From: Sphingobacteriia bacterium
GTDB lineage: Bacteria > Bacteroidota > Bacteroidia > Bacteroidales > 4484-276
Direction: 5' to 3'
DNA length: 44,056 nucleotides
Assembly (NCBI GenBank): GCA_009930115.1
Contig: RZYY01000010.1
Location: 1 to 44,056 of the forward strand
Numbering within the stretch: position 1 is the first letter of the stretch; each line of letters starts with the position of its first letter. Made by a program: the position numbers and the translations under genes. This document shows, in pieces, positions 1 through 8,379 of this stretch. Below the pieces are notes generated by a model. That model was not told the origin of the DNA, searched no databases, and saw nothing but the letters and a program-made list of their open reading frames with translations.

Positions 1-556
1 GGTCACTTGTTGCCGGATTAGTAAACCAAACCATTTTAGGAACTGCCTGATCAACATTAATAACAGTATGTACTTTAATGCTTCCTTTGCGCTTCCCATC
101 TTTTGGTTTTCGGCCAACGCACGTTAAAATGTCTTTAATCAGTCTAATGGTGGTACTATCGAAAATCTCTATTTGCTTGTTAATGAAATCCTTAATCCGG
201 CTATCCGAGAAAATGTGATCATATTTGATAAAGAGCTTGTTGTAAATAATTCCTAAAACTTCAGCACCTCGTATTTGTTTTGCATCGACAAGGGTACTCC
301 TTTTGGGTATATGATCCAATTGAAAATGCTTGGTCTTGCATGATAATCCCAGCATAGCACCCGATACCTCTCTTAAGGAAGAGCATTTTGCAAGCGCACA
401 AAATACCATACTTATCAAGTGATCTTTTGTTTTAAACTTCTTTACATAACGGTCGGCATCACAAACTTTGTTGGCATCTGATATTATATTGGGATCAATT
501 AAGGAGATCAGCTTTCCGAAAACTGATTGAACGAAATAAAATGTAGTTTTGCCCAT
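1..556 (-). CDS. IS4 family transposase with DUF4372-like N-terminus (partial, 3' end off window)
   Basis: Reading the minus strand from an ATG at 556 gives 185 open codons up to the window edge. The N-terminus (KLISLIDP, KCSSLREVSG, KRSTLVDAKQIRGAEV) matches the pattern of the DUF4372 domain of IS4-type transposases. The motif FDSTTI supplies the first catalytic Asp at residue 133 of an RNase H-like DDE domain. The second Asp and the Glu would lie off the window; the sister copy at the right end shows the expected DKGYNDY motif. No stop or frameshift is visible, so this copy may be functional, but completeness cannot be judged. Confidence 0.88.
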   Translation of the reverse strand, partial: MGKTTFYFVQSVFGKLISLIDPNIISDANKVCDADRYVKKFKTKDHLISMVFCALAKCSSLREVSGAMLGLSCKTKHFQLDHIPKRSTLVDAKQIRGAEVLGIIYNKLFIKYDHIFSDSRIKDFINKQIEIFDSTTIRLIKDILTCVGRKPKDGKRKGSIKVHTVINVDQAVPKMVWFTNPATSD

Positions 557-647
557 AGTAGTTGGATTTTTGCAAAGCAAAAATACTAAGAAATGGATGC
601 AGTGCTGTCATAACCAGGCTACTTTCAAATTTTTTACCAGACAACAG
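1..647 (-). mobile_element. IS4-type insertion sequence, left copy (runs off window)
   Basis: This stretch is about 80-90 percent identical by eye to the right end of the window in inverted orientation. The shared sequence begins at CTGTTGTC, read on the minus strand from about 647, and covers a leader of about 90 nt plus the transposase. Similarity stops abruptly outside 647, so 647 is taken as the outer end of the element. The other end lies beyond base 1. The flanks of the two copies differ, so no target duplication can be tested. Confidence 0.85.
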
Positions 648-764
648 GTATAGAAAAAAATAAGTTTGCAAATAAAAAACTAATCAAGACCTAAAACAGG
701 TGGTTAAACCATTTATCTGTCTGTTTTTTTGCATATTTGCATCAGCTAAAAGCAACAGAGAAAA

Positions 765-1523
765 ATGCAAATCAATTCGATAAAAGCGCTGATTATTGAT
801 GATGAAGAACTGGCACGAAAGATCATCCTGAAATATCTCGAACCACATCCTGAAATTACAGTTGTTGGCGAATGTGAAAACGGTTTTGACGGGTTAAAGG
901 CAATTGGCGAACACCATCCCGACCTGATTTTTCTGGACATTCAAATGCCAAAAATCAGCGGATTTGAGTTGCTTGAAGTACTCGACCAGCCACCTATGAT
1001 TATTTTTTCTACAGCTCATGATAATTATGCTTTACAGGCATTTGAGCACAGCGCTGTTGATTATTTATTGAAACCATATAGCCAGAAGCGGTTTGATGAA
1101 GCTCTGGCAAAAGCTTCCCAGCGAATGATCTCAGGTCAGACCGGCCAACAACAGTTGACAGTATTAAAAGAACAACTTGCTACCGGTCAGGAAACACTAA
1201 ACAGGATTGTGGTAAAAACCGGTAATAAACTGGCTGTTATTCCTGTCGAAGAGATTATTCTCTTCGAAGCTGCCGATGATTATGTTGAAATACACACAGC
1301 CAGATATCGCTATATAAAACAACAGTCTCTCACTTACTTCGAAAACCATTTGCCAAAAGACAGGTTCATACGTGTTCATCGATCTTTTATTGTTGCAGTT
1401 GACGAGATTTCAACCATTGAACCCTATACCAAAGAGAACTATGTGCTGATGCTGAAAAACAACAGAGAAATTAGTGTCAGTCGTGCAGGAATGAAACTAC
1501 TTCGCGAAAGGCTGAATATTTAA
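765..1523 (+). CDS. LytTR-family DNA-binding response regulator
   Basis: This 252-residue protein has a CheY-like receiver domain at about residues 7-120. It carries the acidic pair D12/D13, phosphoacceptor D58 in FLDIQMP, the switch residue at S82/T83, and K103 in LLKPY. A LytTR domain follows at about 147-250 (NRIVVKTG, FEAADDYVEIHT, FIRVHRSFIV). Members are phosphorylated by LytS/YehU-type histidine kinases, which in Bacteroidetes usually lie next to them. No kinase is visible: the upstream side is occupied by the IS that ends at 647, 117 nt before the start codon. The gene may have been separated from its partner, or the kinase lies off the window. The target genes are unknown. Confidence 0.93.
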   Translation: MQINSIKALIIDDEELARKIILKYLEPHPEITVVGECENGFDGLKAIGEHHPDLIFLDIQMPKISGFELLEVLDQPPMIIFSTAHDNYALQAFEHSAVDYLLKPYSQKRFDEALAKASQRMISGQTGQQQLTVLKEQLATGQETLNRIVVKTGNKLAVIPVEEIILFEAADDYVEIHTARYRYIKQQSLTYFENHLPKDRFIRVHRSFIVAVDEISTIEPYTKENYVLMLKNNREISVSRAGMKLLRERLNI

Positions 1524-1563
1524 TCATTTCAGTTTGGGTTAATCAATTTTCAATCCATAATAT

Positions 1564-2103
1564 ATGTCGTATTTTAAAACTTTAGCTTTGCTGATATTTT
1601 TCCTGACAAGTTGTATTCACGAGAATAAAAGACACAATATGCCGCCAAATTCCAACGTACATGCTCAAAATTTAAATTCCAATGACACTACACCAAAAGT
1701 AACAGGAATTGGAGGAATTTTCTTTTTTTCTGATGATCCGGAAAAAATTAAAAGCTGGTATGCTGAAAATTTGGGACTGGCGACCAATGAATGGGGATCG
1801 GGTTTTGAGTTCAGAAATGCCAATCGTCCAGATGAAATCAATTATTTGCAATGGAGCCCGTTTGATCGCAAAAGCGAATATTTTGCTCCTTCAAAGAAAG
1901 AGTTTATGATAAATTATCGTGTGCAACATATTGAAGCACTGGTTGAAAAGCTTAAAAATAACGGAGTGATTATTCTGGATGAAATCAAGACTTATGACTA
2001 TGGAAAATTCGTTCATTTGATTGATCCGGAGGGAAATAAAATTGAATTATGGGAACCTGTTGACAGTGTTTTAACGCAAATGGGTGGACCAACAACCAAA
2101 TAA
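1564..2103 (+). CDS. VOC-superfamily (glyoxalase/bleomycin-resistance fold) lipoprotein
   Basis: This 179-residue protein starts with a lipoprotein signal (hydrophobic run, then LTSC with the lipobox Cys near residue 17). It should therefore be anchored to a membrane outside the cytoplasm. A single VOC domain spans about residues 45-168: GIGGIFFFSDDPEKIKSWY at the start, and IDPEGNKIELWEP at the end, the typical final VOC strand with its Glu. VOC proteins include glyoxalase I, dioxygenases and antibiotic-binding proteins, so the substrate cannot be deduced. It follows the response regulator by 40 nt on the same strand and could be cotranscribed with it. An exported, lipid-anchored VOC protein is less usual than a cytosolic one. 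Confidence 0.85.
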   Translation: MSYFKTLALLIFFLTSCIHENKRHNMPPNSNVHAQNLNSNDTTPKVTGIGGIFFFSDDPEKIKSWYAENLGLATNEWGSGFEFRNANRPDEINYLQWSPFDRKSEYFAPSKKEFMINYRVQHIEALVEKLKNNGVIILDEIKTYDYGKFVHLIDPEGNKIELWEPVDSVLTQMGGPTTK

Positions 2104-2180
2104 AGCGGATAAACCCCGATTTCAAGAAGCAGTTATATCTTTTGAGTTTTGTTTAATGAAAAAGGGATAAAGCTGAAAAA

Positions 2181-2248
2181 GGCTGTTTTATAGGTCTCGA
2201 TTTGTCAGAATCCATTCGAAATCCGGACAAAAGACTTATGAAACAGCC
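2181..2248. repeat. 68-bp palindromic repeat, copy 1 (terminator-like)
   Basis: This imperfect palindrome has 17-nt arms GGCTGTTTTATAGGTCT and AGACTTATGAAACAGCC. It shares length and arm sequence with the copies at 7414 and 13200. A run of five A lies just before it (2176-2180), so on the minus strand the hairpin is followed by T5 and would terminate the CBM48 gene, whose stop codon is at 2273. It lies between two convergent genes. Confidence 0.75.
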
Positions 2249-2272
2249 CTCGTGCCTTTAAAGGCAGGTAAT

Positions 2273-2581
2273 TTAAAGAACAATTACTGAATTCTCTGCA
2301 TCGCCGTATCCGCTTGGAACAAACTTATCAGCTTCGGCATCATTCATCCATATCTGACTATCGGCCAGGTACCTGAAATGATGTTCACGGCCTGTTTCAA
2401 GGTCAATGGAAATTGTAAATGACCCATCTTTAAGCGCTTTCATGGCACCACTTTCTTCGTCCCAATGATTGAAATCACCGAGAAGGCTGATTGTTGAAGC
2501 ATTGTTTGCCTGCTCTTTTGTAACTTTAAAAGTTACTTTACAAATCGGTTTTGATTTAAGGAATTGCTTTTTAATACTCAT
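2273..2581 (-). CDS. Stand-alone glycogen-binding (CBM48/AMPK-beta-like) domain protein
   Basis: This protein is only 102 residues and consists of one isoamylase-early-set/CBM48-type domain. Recognisable elements are SLLGDFNHWDE (the aromatic glycan-contact strand), the central GSFTISIDLETGREHHFRYL, and the closing WMNDAEADKFVPSGYGDAENS. In AMPK-beta and branching enzymes this fold binds glycogen or alpha-glucan; here there is no catalytic domain. There is no signal peptide, so it is probably cytosolic. It is a single gene whose likely terminator is the 68-bp palindrome just downstream. A short inverted repeat lies in its leader at 2616-2629. A role in alpha-glucan metabolism is inferred from the fold only. 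Confidence 0.88.
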   Translation of the reverse strand: MSIKKQFLKSKPICKVTFKVTKEQANNASTISLLGDFNHWDEESGAMKALKDGSFTISIDLETGREHHFRYLADSQIWMNDAEADKFVPSGYGDAENSVIVL

Positions 2582-2615
2582 GATTTTAGAAGTTTAGTTT
2601 AAATAATGATGTTTC

Positions 2616-2629
2616 AGGGTGCATACCCT
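2616..2629. repeat. Small inverted repeat AGGGT-N4-ACCCT in the leader of the CBM48 gene
   Basis: AGGGT and ACCCT form a perfect 5-bp inverted repeat around GCAT, about 35 nt upstream of the minus-strand start codon at 2581. It could be an operator half-site pair or a small leader hairpin. The function is unknown and a chance occurrence is possible. Confidence 0.3.
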
Positions 2630-2826
2630 AAAAAGTCAGGTTGCAAAGAAAACATTTTTATTTAAAATGAATTTAACCGGGTAAGTTAAAAATCAATAAA
2701 TGAGAATGTTAGATAATTTCTTTAATGAACACCCAAGCGTCAAGACAGAGGTAACTATTGTTTACTGATTTTTTGCTTTATCATTGTTTTTCAGTCGATT
2801 GTCAGGCGATTCCTGAATTGGTCTTT

Positions 2827-4452
2827 TTATCCTTTGTTCTCCTCTTTTAGCATTTTAACAGCCTGCAAAAACACATTGTCGCGCTGGTGAAAAACCGGAT
2901 AAAAACCTTCGTTATCAAGGATGTTTCGTCCGATGAGGGCTTTCAGAAAGATTTCAATATCTTCTTTCATGGCATTGATGCCGTTGGTGTCTTTTTCAAG
3001 GCCTTGTTTTTCGGCAAAAGTAATCAGGTCATCAAAAATGCTTTGATTGATGCTGAATTTAACATTGAAATCTTTATAGTCGGTGAAGCGGCTGAGAGCC
3101 TGACGATGGGTGTCGGTATATTCGAAAGCATAGTCGAAAATAATGCCACGGTTAATGAGCTTGTTATAATAGACCAGATGGTCTCCGGTTTCTATGGGAA
3201 TAAAGATGTCCGGCATAATTCCGCCTCCGCCATAAACGATTTTTCCACCGGGTGTTATGTATTTTAGCGAGTCGTCAAAGTGGATACTATCAGCATGAAA
3301 TACTTCTCCGTTGATAAAGCGCTGGTGAAATTCCTTGTAATACTCTTCTTTTCCGTTTTCGTATGGTTTTTGGATAGACCGTCCGGTTGGTGTGAAATAC
3401 CGGGCTGTAGTTAGTCGAAGTGCCGAGCCATCCGGCAGATTTACCTGCTCCTGAACAAGCCCTTTACCAAATGAACGTCTTCCCATGATAGTACCTCTGT
3501 CGTTGTCCTGGATAGCCCCGGCAACAATTTCACTGGCAGAAGCAGAACCTTCGTCAATAAGAATGATAATTTCTTCATTTTCAAAACTTCCCCGTCGGGA
3601 AGCATATGCATAATTGCGGGGTCTGTTTTTTCCTTCGGTGTAAACGATAAGTTTTCCATCAGGTAAAAATTCATCAACAACACTGATGGCAGCCTGAAGA
3701 TACCCACCTGAATTGTTTCGCAAATCCAGAATAAGTTTGTGCATCCCTTCTTTTTTTAACCTGCGGAGTGCCTTTGTGGTTTCTTCGTGAGTGGTTGCTG
3801 AAAACCTGTTTAGCTTGACATAGCCGATAGATTCGTCCACCATGTAGGCGATGTCAAGACTGTAGGTAGGAATTATTCCGCGGGTGATGGTGAAATCCAG
3901 CAGGCCGGATTCACCTCGTCGGTATATACGCACGTCAACCTTGGTGTTCTTTGGCCCTTTCAGTTTTTTCATTATATCCTGGGTTGTAATGTCAGGCCCG
4001 ATGATGGTATCACCGTCAACAATTACAATTCTGTCACCTGCTTTTATTCCCACTTTTTCAGAAGGGGCACCGGCAATAGGACTGACAACCAGTGCAGTAT
4101 CTTTTTCTATCCGAAATTGCACGCCAATGCCCTCAAAGTTTCCTTCGAGTTGCTCGTTTACCTCTTCGAATTCACTGGCAGGAATGTATTGAGAATGTGG
4201 GTCGAGATTTTCAAGCAACTGAACAATAGCATCCTCTTCCAGTTTATCGATGTTCACAGTATCCACCCAGTCGCGTGAAATATAGCCAAGTACATCGCTC
4301 ACTTTACTGTATTCTGAAAAATCCATTGAGAAAATATTTCCCTGCTGGGATTGTTTTGGGGCTAATCGAATGCCCAAAAGGATGCCTGCCATCAGTATAA
4401 TTGCAAAAAGAAGAGGCAAATAAATGGTAATCTTATGTTTAAAGTTGGCCAT
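2827..4452 (-). CDS. S41-family C-terminal processing peptidase (CtpA/Prc type)
   Basis: This 541-residue periplasmic serine protease is anchored by one N-terminal transmembrane segment (about residues 9-30). A PDZ domain follows at about 105-190 (GIGVQFRI, GIKAGDRIVIVDG), then the S41 catalytic core. By alignment with E. coli Prc, catalytic Ser is S305 in GSASASE and catalytic Lys is K330 in SFGKG, with the expected 25-residue spacing. The substrate-channel motif LILDLRNNSGGY is also present. Family members trim or degrade envelope proteins at their C-termini; this one may act in envelope quality control. It is divergent from rsmI, with 93 nt between the start codons. The C-terminal region of about 150 residues has no recognised function. 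Confidence 0.95.
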   Translation of the reverse strand: MANFKHKITIYLPLLFAIILMAGILLGIRLAPKQSQQGNIFSMDFSEYSKVSDVLGYISRDWVDTVNIDKLEEDAIVQLLENLDPHSQYIPASEFEEVNEQLEGNFEGIGVQFRIEKDTALVVSPIAGAPSEKVGIKAGDRIVIVDGDTIIGPDITTQDIMKKLKGPKNTKVDVRIYRRGESGLLDFTITRGIIPTYSLDIAYMVDESIGYVKLNRFSATTHEETTKALRRLKKEGMHKLILDLRNNSGGYLQAAISVVDEFLPDGKLIVYTEGKNRPRNYAYASRRGSFENEEIIILIDEGSASASEIVAGAIQDNDRGTIMGRRSFGKGLVQEQVNLPDGSALRLTTARYFTPTGRSIQKPYENGKEEYYKEFHQRFINGEVFHADSIHFDDSLKYITPGGKIVYGGGGIMPDIFIPIETGDHLVYYNKLINRGIIFDYAFEYTDTHRQALSRFTDYKDFNVKFSINQSIFDDLITFAEKQGLEKDTNGINAMKEDIEIFLKALIGRNILDNEGFYPVFHQRDNVFLQAVKMLKEENKG

Positions 4453-4545
4453 AGTTTAGTTTACTTTGCAAAAAAAAGAAAAGAATCAGCAATCCTACTT
4501 AAACGCTGGTGCATTTATTATCTTGTTTGCAATTAAATAAACACT

Positions 4546-5220
4546 ATGTCGAAACTTTATGTTGTTCCTACGCCAATCGGAAATCTTGAGGATATCACTC
4601 TGAAGGCGCTCAGGGTGCTTAAAGAGGTGGATTTTATACTTGCTGAGGATACCCGCACCACATCAGTTCTTCTCAGACATTACAACATTAGCAAGTCGGT
4701 AGTCCCATATCATCAAAATAATGAGCATCAGGTGTTTGAGCGTTATTGTCAACGCATTGTACAGGGCAATCAGGCGGCTTTGGTAACCGATGCCGGTACA
4801 CCAGCTATTTCTGATCCTGGGTTCCTGATTGTCAGAGAATGTTTGAAAAATGGTCTGTCTGTTGAATGTTTGCCGGGTGCAACAGCGTTTATTCCTGCGC
4901 TTGTTGTTTCCGGCCTGCCAGCCGATCGCTTTTTTTTCGAAGGCTTTCTTCCGCACAAAAAAGGACGTAAATCCCGGATTGAATATATTCGGGATCTGCC
5001 ATATTCGGTAATTCTTTACGAGTCACCGCACCGTTTGGTAAAAACCCTTGAACAGCTTGGTGAAATATTAGGTGACGACCGTCATATTTCCGTTTCACGT
5101 GAACTGACAAAAGTATTTGAAGAAACTACCCGCGGAACTGTTTCGGATGTCCTGACCCATTTCAACGGGAAAACCATTAAAGGAGAATTTGTTATTGTTA
5201 TCGAAGGGAAAAAGCAATAG
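4546..5220 (+). CDS. rsmI: 16S rRNA (cytidine-1402-2'-O)-methyltransferase RsmI
   Basis: This is a 224-residue SAM-dependent enzyme of the tetrapyrrole-methylase fold. It 2'-O-methylates C1402 in the decoding centre of 16S rRNA. Diagnostic motifs are VVPTPIGNLEDIT at the start, LAEDTRTT, VTDAGTPAISDPG (SAM loop), and LPGATAFIPALVVSGLP. RsmI of E. coli is longer; the C-terminal extension is missing here, as is common in Bacteroidetes. The Nudix gene follows 34 nt downstream on the same strand and is probably cotranscribed. Confidence 0.96.
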   Translation: MSKLYVVPTPIGNLEDITLKALRVLKEVDFILAEDTRTTSVLLRHYNISKSVVPYHQNNEHQVFERYCQRIVQGNQAALVTDAGTPAISDPGFLIVRECLKNGLSVECLPGATAFIPALVVSGLPADRFFFEGFLPHKKGRKSRIEYIRDLPYSVILYESPHRLVKTLEQLGEILGDDRHISVSRELTKVFEETTRGTVSDVLTHFNGKTIKGEFVIVIEGKKQ

Positions 5221-5254
5221 GTGATTCACAGAATATCCATCAAATTATACCTCA

Positions 5255-5692
5255 ATGCAATTTACTTACGATTATCCGCGTGCTTCAGTAACTGTTGATA
5301 TAGCAGTTTTCTGCCATTTTGCCGATAATTTGAAAATACTGTTGATAAAGCGCGGAAGGCCTCCCTACGAAGGAACTTGGGCTTTACCGGGAGGATTCAT
5401 CGAAATGGAAGAAACCCTGGTACAGTCCGCTTATCGGGAGCTGGCAGAAGAAACCGGGTTGAAAGATGTGGATCTTAAGCAGTTCAAAACATATGGCGAT
5501 CCTGGCCGTGACCCACGTGGAAGAACAATTTCCGTTGTTTTTTATGGATTTATTTCTCCCAAATTTTCTTTTGCTACCGGTGGTGACGATGCTTCCGAAG
5601 CTGAATGGTTTTCGGTTTTTAACTTTCCGCCGCTGGCTTTCGACCACCCGAAAATTCTTAATGAATTGTTACTACATCTAAAAATTTTCTAA
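5255..5692 (+). CDS. Nudix hydrolase (ADP-ribose pyrophosphatase-like)
   Basis: This 145-residue protein carries a complete Nudix box at about residues 46-68: G-x5-E-x7-RE-L-x-EE-x-GL (GGFIEMEETL, RELAEETGL). The motif binds the metal ions used to cleave nucleoside-diphosphate-X substrates. The opening (DIAVFCHFAD, LLIKRGRPPYEGTWALPGG) resembles the ADP-ribose pyrophosphatase and NrtR-type Nudix group, but the winged-helix domain of the NrtR regulator is absent, so it is an enzyme rather than a repressor. The exact substrate is not predictable. It is cytosolic and likely in an operon with rsmI. Confidence 0.92.
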   Translation: MQFTYDYPRASVTVDIAVFCHFADNLKILLIKRGRPPYEGTWALPGGFIEMEETLVQSAYRELAEETGLKDVDLKQFKTYGDPGRDPRGRTISVVFYGFISPKFSFATGGDDASEAEWFSVFNFPPLAFDHPKILNELLLHLKIF

Positions 5693-5788
5693 CTAAATGA
5701 ACTGCTCAGTTGAACAAGAAAAAATGGTTTTGTTAAGAAAAATTGATCAGAGCAGATGAATTATCATGTTTAAACATTTAAAATTAAA

Positions 5789-5796
5789 TACATTTG
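5789..5796 (+). promoter_or_regulatory. Bacteroidetes -7 box of the POT transporter
   Basis: TACATTTG is a perfect TAnnTTTG box, which places the transcription start near 5803 and leaves a leader of about 50 nt before the ATG at 5856. No strong -33 TTTG is evident. Confidence 0.6.
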
Positions 5797-5855
5797 CAGC
5801 AATTTTAGTGCTGACTCATTAATCAAATAAACATTATTCATTAAAATCTACACTT

Positions 5856-7388
5856 ATGCTAAAAGGACATCCTAAGGGACTTCTGGGTGCTGCCTTATCG
5901 AATATGGGCGAGCGCTTTGGATTTTACACCATGATGGCAATTCTGGTGTTATTTCTTCAGGCAAAATTCGGATTGAGCGGAACACATGCCGGAATCATTT
6001 ATTCCGTGTTTTATTTCTCGATTTACATTCTGGCTTTTGTCGGTGGTTTAATTGCTGACCGGACAAGAAAGTACAAATCAACAATTCTCATTGGTTTGAT
6101 TATTATGGCTCTGGGTTATGTTATGCTCGGTTTCCCGACCCCGACACCCACTCCAAACAAAACTCTTTTCCTGATTATTTCATGCTTTGCACTTTTTGTC
6201 ATTGCATTCGGTAACGGACTTTTTAAAGGAAATCTTCAGGCATTGGTAGGGCAGATGTATGACAATGAGCAATATGCACAAAAGCGTGATTCTGGTTTTT
6301 CATTGTTTTATATGTTTATCAATGTTGGTGCATTATTTTCACCACTTGCTGCAGTAGGAATGAGAAATGGATGGTTGCTCAGCCATGGTTTAAAGTATAA
6401 TCCCAATTTACCGGAACTTTGTCATGCTCATCTCAGTGGCACCATCACTCCCGAAGCTCAGGAAAGGCTTATAAATCTTGCCGGTGAGGTTAGTTCAGTA
6501 CCTGTTACCAACATAGATGCTTTTGTGAATAATTACCTGAATATTTTCACACAGGGATTCCATTATGCATTTGCCATTGCCGTGGGTGCCATGCTCATAT
6601 CATTAATTATTTACCTGACTAACAGGTATAAATTTCCTGTTCCAAAACTCAAAAGTAAGAAGTCAGAACTTGATCCCGATGAAATTACAATGGATGCAAA
6701 AGAAATCAAACAAAGACTTTATGCACTTTTTGCAGTATTTGGTGTAGTGATTTTCTTCTGGTTCTCTTTCCATCAGAACGGATTGACCCTAACCTATTTT
6801 GCAAAAGATTATACCGACCTGAGTATGATCAAGATAAATCTTGGATTTATGACTATCGAAGGCGCAGAAATTTTCCAGTCGTTTAATCCTTTATTTATTG
6901 TATTGCTTACACCTGTAACTCTTGCCTTCTTTGGATTTCTCAGAGCAAGAGGCAAAGAACCTTCTACTCCGAAAAAAATCGCAATCGGGATGGCCATTGC
7001 AGCTTCTGCATACTTTGTAATGGCATGGGGTTCTGTCGGTTTGCCATTGAAAGCAGATGTTACAGCAATGGGCGGGCTGGCTCAGGCTGATCGCATTACT
7101 CCTTTCTTACTTATAGCAACTTATCTGATTCTTACCGTTGCAGAGCTGTTTATCAGTCCGCTTGGTATTTCATTTGTTTCAAAGGTAGCGCCGCCTCATA
7201 TGCAGGGTATCATGCAGGGTGGATGGCTCGGTGCAACTGCAGTAGGAAATCAGTTGTTGTTTATTGGTGCCATTTTCTATGAATCAGTACCACTTTGGTT
7301 AACATGGTCGGTATTTGTTGCCGTGTGTTTACTCTCAATGGGAACTATGTTTTTTATGCTGAAATGGCTCGAAAGAGTTGCCAGATAA
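5856..7388 (+). CDS. POT/PTR2-family proton-coupled peptide transporter
   Basis: This 510-residue inner-membrane carrier with about 12-14 transmembrane helices imports di- and tripeptides with protons. The first helix carries the family signature MGERFGFYTMMAILVLFLQ (ExxERFxYY-like). The second POT signature is FGNGLFKGNLQALVGQMYD, about residues 119-137. The late motif FISPLGISFVSKVAPPHMQG is also typical. It has its own promoter and is followed by the 68-bp palindrome with T6, which looks like its terminator. With the secreted subtilase and the MFSD1-like carriers it suggests peptide use (inference). Confidence 0.94.
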   Translation: MLKGHPKGLLGAALSNMGERFGFYTMMAILVLFLQAKFGLSGTHAGIIYSVFYFSIYILAFVGGLIADRTRKYKSTILIGLIIMALGYVMLGFPTPTPTPNKTLFLIISCFALFVIAFGNGLFKGNLQALVGQMYDNEQYAQKRDSGFSLFYMFINVGALFSPLAAVGMRNGWLLSHGLKYNPNLPELCHAHLSGTITPEAQERLINLAGEVSSVPVTNIDAFVNNYLNIFTQGFHYAFAIAVGAMLISLIIYLTNRYKFPVPKLKSKKSELDPDEITMDAKEIKQRLYALFAVFGVVIFFWFSFHQNGLTLTYFAKDYTDLSMIKINLGFMTIEGAEIFQSFNPLFIVLLTPVTLAFFGFLRARGKEPSTPKKIAIGMAIAASAYFVMAWGSVGLPLKADVTAMGGLAQADRITPFLLIATYLILTVAELFISPLGISFVSKVAPPHMQGIMQGGWLGATAVGNQLLFIGAIFYESVPLWLTWSVFVAVCLLSMGTMFFMLKWLERVAR

Positions 7389-7413
7389 TTAGAAAGCTTT
7401 AAAATAGAATACA

Positions 7414-7481
7414 GGCTGTCCCAAAGGTCAGGTTTATCCTTTAATATTGATAATCCAAAATCGCAGACTTTTGAGACAGCC
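7414..7481. repeat. 68-bp palindromic repeat, copy 2 (terminator-like)
   Basis: The arms are GGCTGTCCCAAAGGTC and GACTTTTGAGACAGCC. The element has exactly the same length as the copies at 2181 and 13200, and its last 17 nt are identical to those of the copy at 13200. It is followed on the plus strand by T6 (7482-7487), so it can serve as the rho-independent terminator of the POT gene ending at 7388. Confidence 0.78.
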
Positions 7482-7552
7482 TTTTTTCTGCCCTGGGAAA
7501 TCCCTCACAATTTCCTGCTCATTGGTTCATTCAGTTCTGATGTAAATCTTTG

Positions 7553-7560
7553 TACTTTTG
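7553..7560 (+). promoter_or_regulatory. Bacteroidetes -7 box of mazG
   Basis: TACTTTTG is a perfect TAnnTTTG box 32 nt upstream of the mazG ATG at 7593 and downstream of the palindromic terminator. It makes mazG an independent transcription unit. Confidence 0.6.
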
Positions 7561-7592
7561 CCAATCTTAAATCAGGAAATATTTACCAGAAA

Positions 7593-8363
7593 ATGGAAGA
7601 AAAATTAGCTGCTTTTCGCCGCCTGCTCATAATTATGGATGAATTGCGTGCCGGCTGCCCGTGGGATAGGCAACAGACTCTTGAGAGCCTGAGATATCTT
7701 ACTATCGAAGAAACTTATGAATTGTCGGATGCGATTCTCGAAAAAGATATGAATGCCATAAAAAAGGAATTAGGCGACCTGATGCTGCACCTGGTTTTTT
7801 ATGCAAAAATCGGTTCTGAATCGGGCCATTTTGATATTAAGGATGTTCTGGACAGCATCAGTGAAAAACTCATCGAACGTCATCCGCATATCTATGGAGA
7901 AGTGAAAGTTGCGGATGCTGAAGATGTAAAAAATAACTGGGAAAAAATTAAGCTTAGAGAAAAAGACCGTAAGTCAGTACTTGACGGTGTTCCAAATTCT
8001 TTGCCTGCAATGGTAAAAGCCTTTCGTATGCAGGAAAAAGTACATGGGGTAGGTTTTGACTGGGAAGATGCAGAACAAGTGTGGGAAAAAGTGCAGGAAG
8101 AAATCCGGGAACTTCGATATGAAGTAAAAAATAGCCATCAGGCTCAAATGGAAAAAGAATTTGGTGATTTGTTGTTTTCATTGGTCAACTATGCCAGATT
8201 TATTGGCGTAAATCCTGAAGATGCACTCGAACGCACCAATAAAAAATTTCTCAGACGCTTCAAATACATCGAAGAAAAAAGCAGATTACAGGGAAAAGAG
8301 CTGAAAGAAATGACGCTGAAAGAAATGGATGCATTTTGGGACGAAGCCAAACAAGAGGAATAG
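7593..8363 (+). CDS. mazG: Nucleoside triphosphate pyrophosphohydrolase MazG
   Basis: This 256-residue enzyme hydrolyses (d)NTPs to monophosphates and pyrophosphate, a house-cleaning and stringent-response-damping role. It has two MazG repeats. The N-terminal one contains CPWDRQQT, EETYELSDAI and ELGDLMLH (EExxE...ExxD metal site, about residues 20-70). The C-terminal one contains VGFDWEDAEQVWEKV, EEIRELRYEV and EFGDLLFSLVNYARF. The length fits the two-domain family (about 260 residues). It is convergent with the Omp85 gene, with only 16 nt between the stops. Confidence 0.96.
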   Translation: MEEKLAAFRRLLIIMDELRAGCPWDRQQTLESLRYLTIEETYELSDAILEKDMNAIKKELGDLMLHLVFYAKIGSESGHFDIKDVLDSISEKLIERHPHIYGEVKVADAEDVKNNWEKIKLREKDRKSVLDGVPNSLPAMVKAFRMQEKVHGVGFDWEDAEQVWEKVQEEIRELRYEVKNSHQAQMEKEFGDLLFSLVNYARFIGVNPEDALERTNKKFLRRFKYIEEKSRLQGKELKEMTLKEMDAFWDEAKQEE

Positions 8364-8379
8364 CAGTGGCCTGGTGAGT

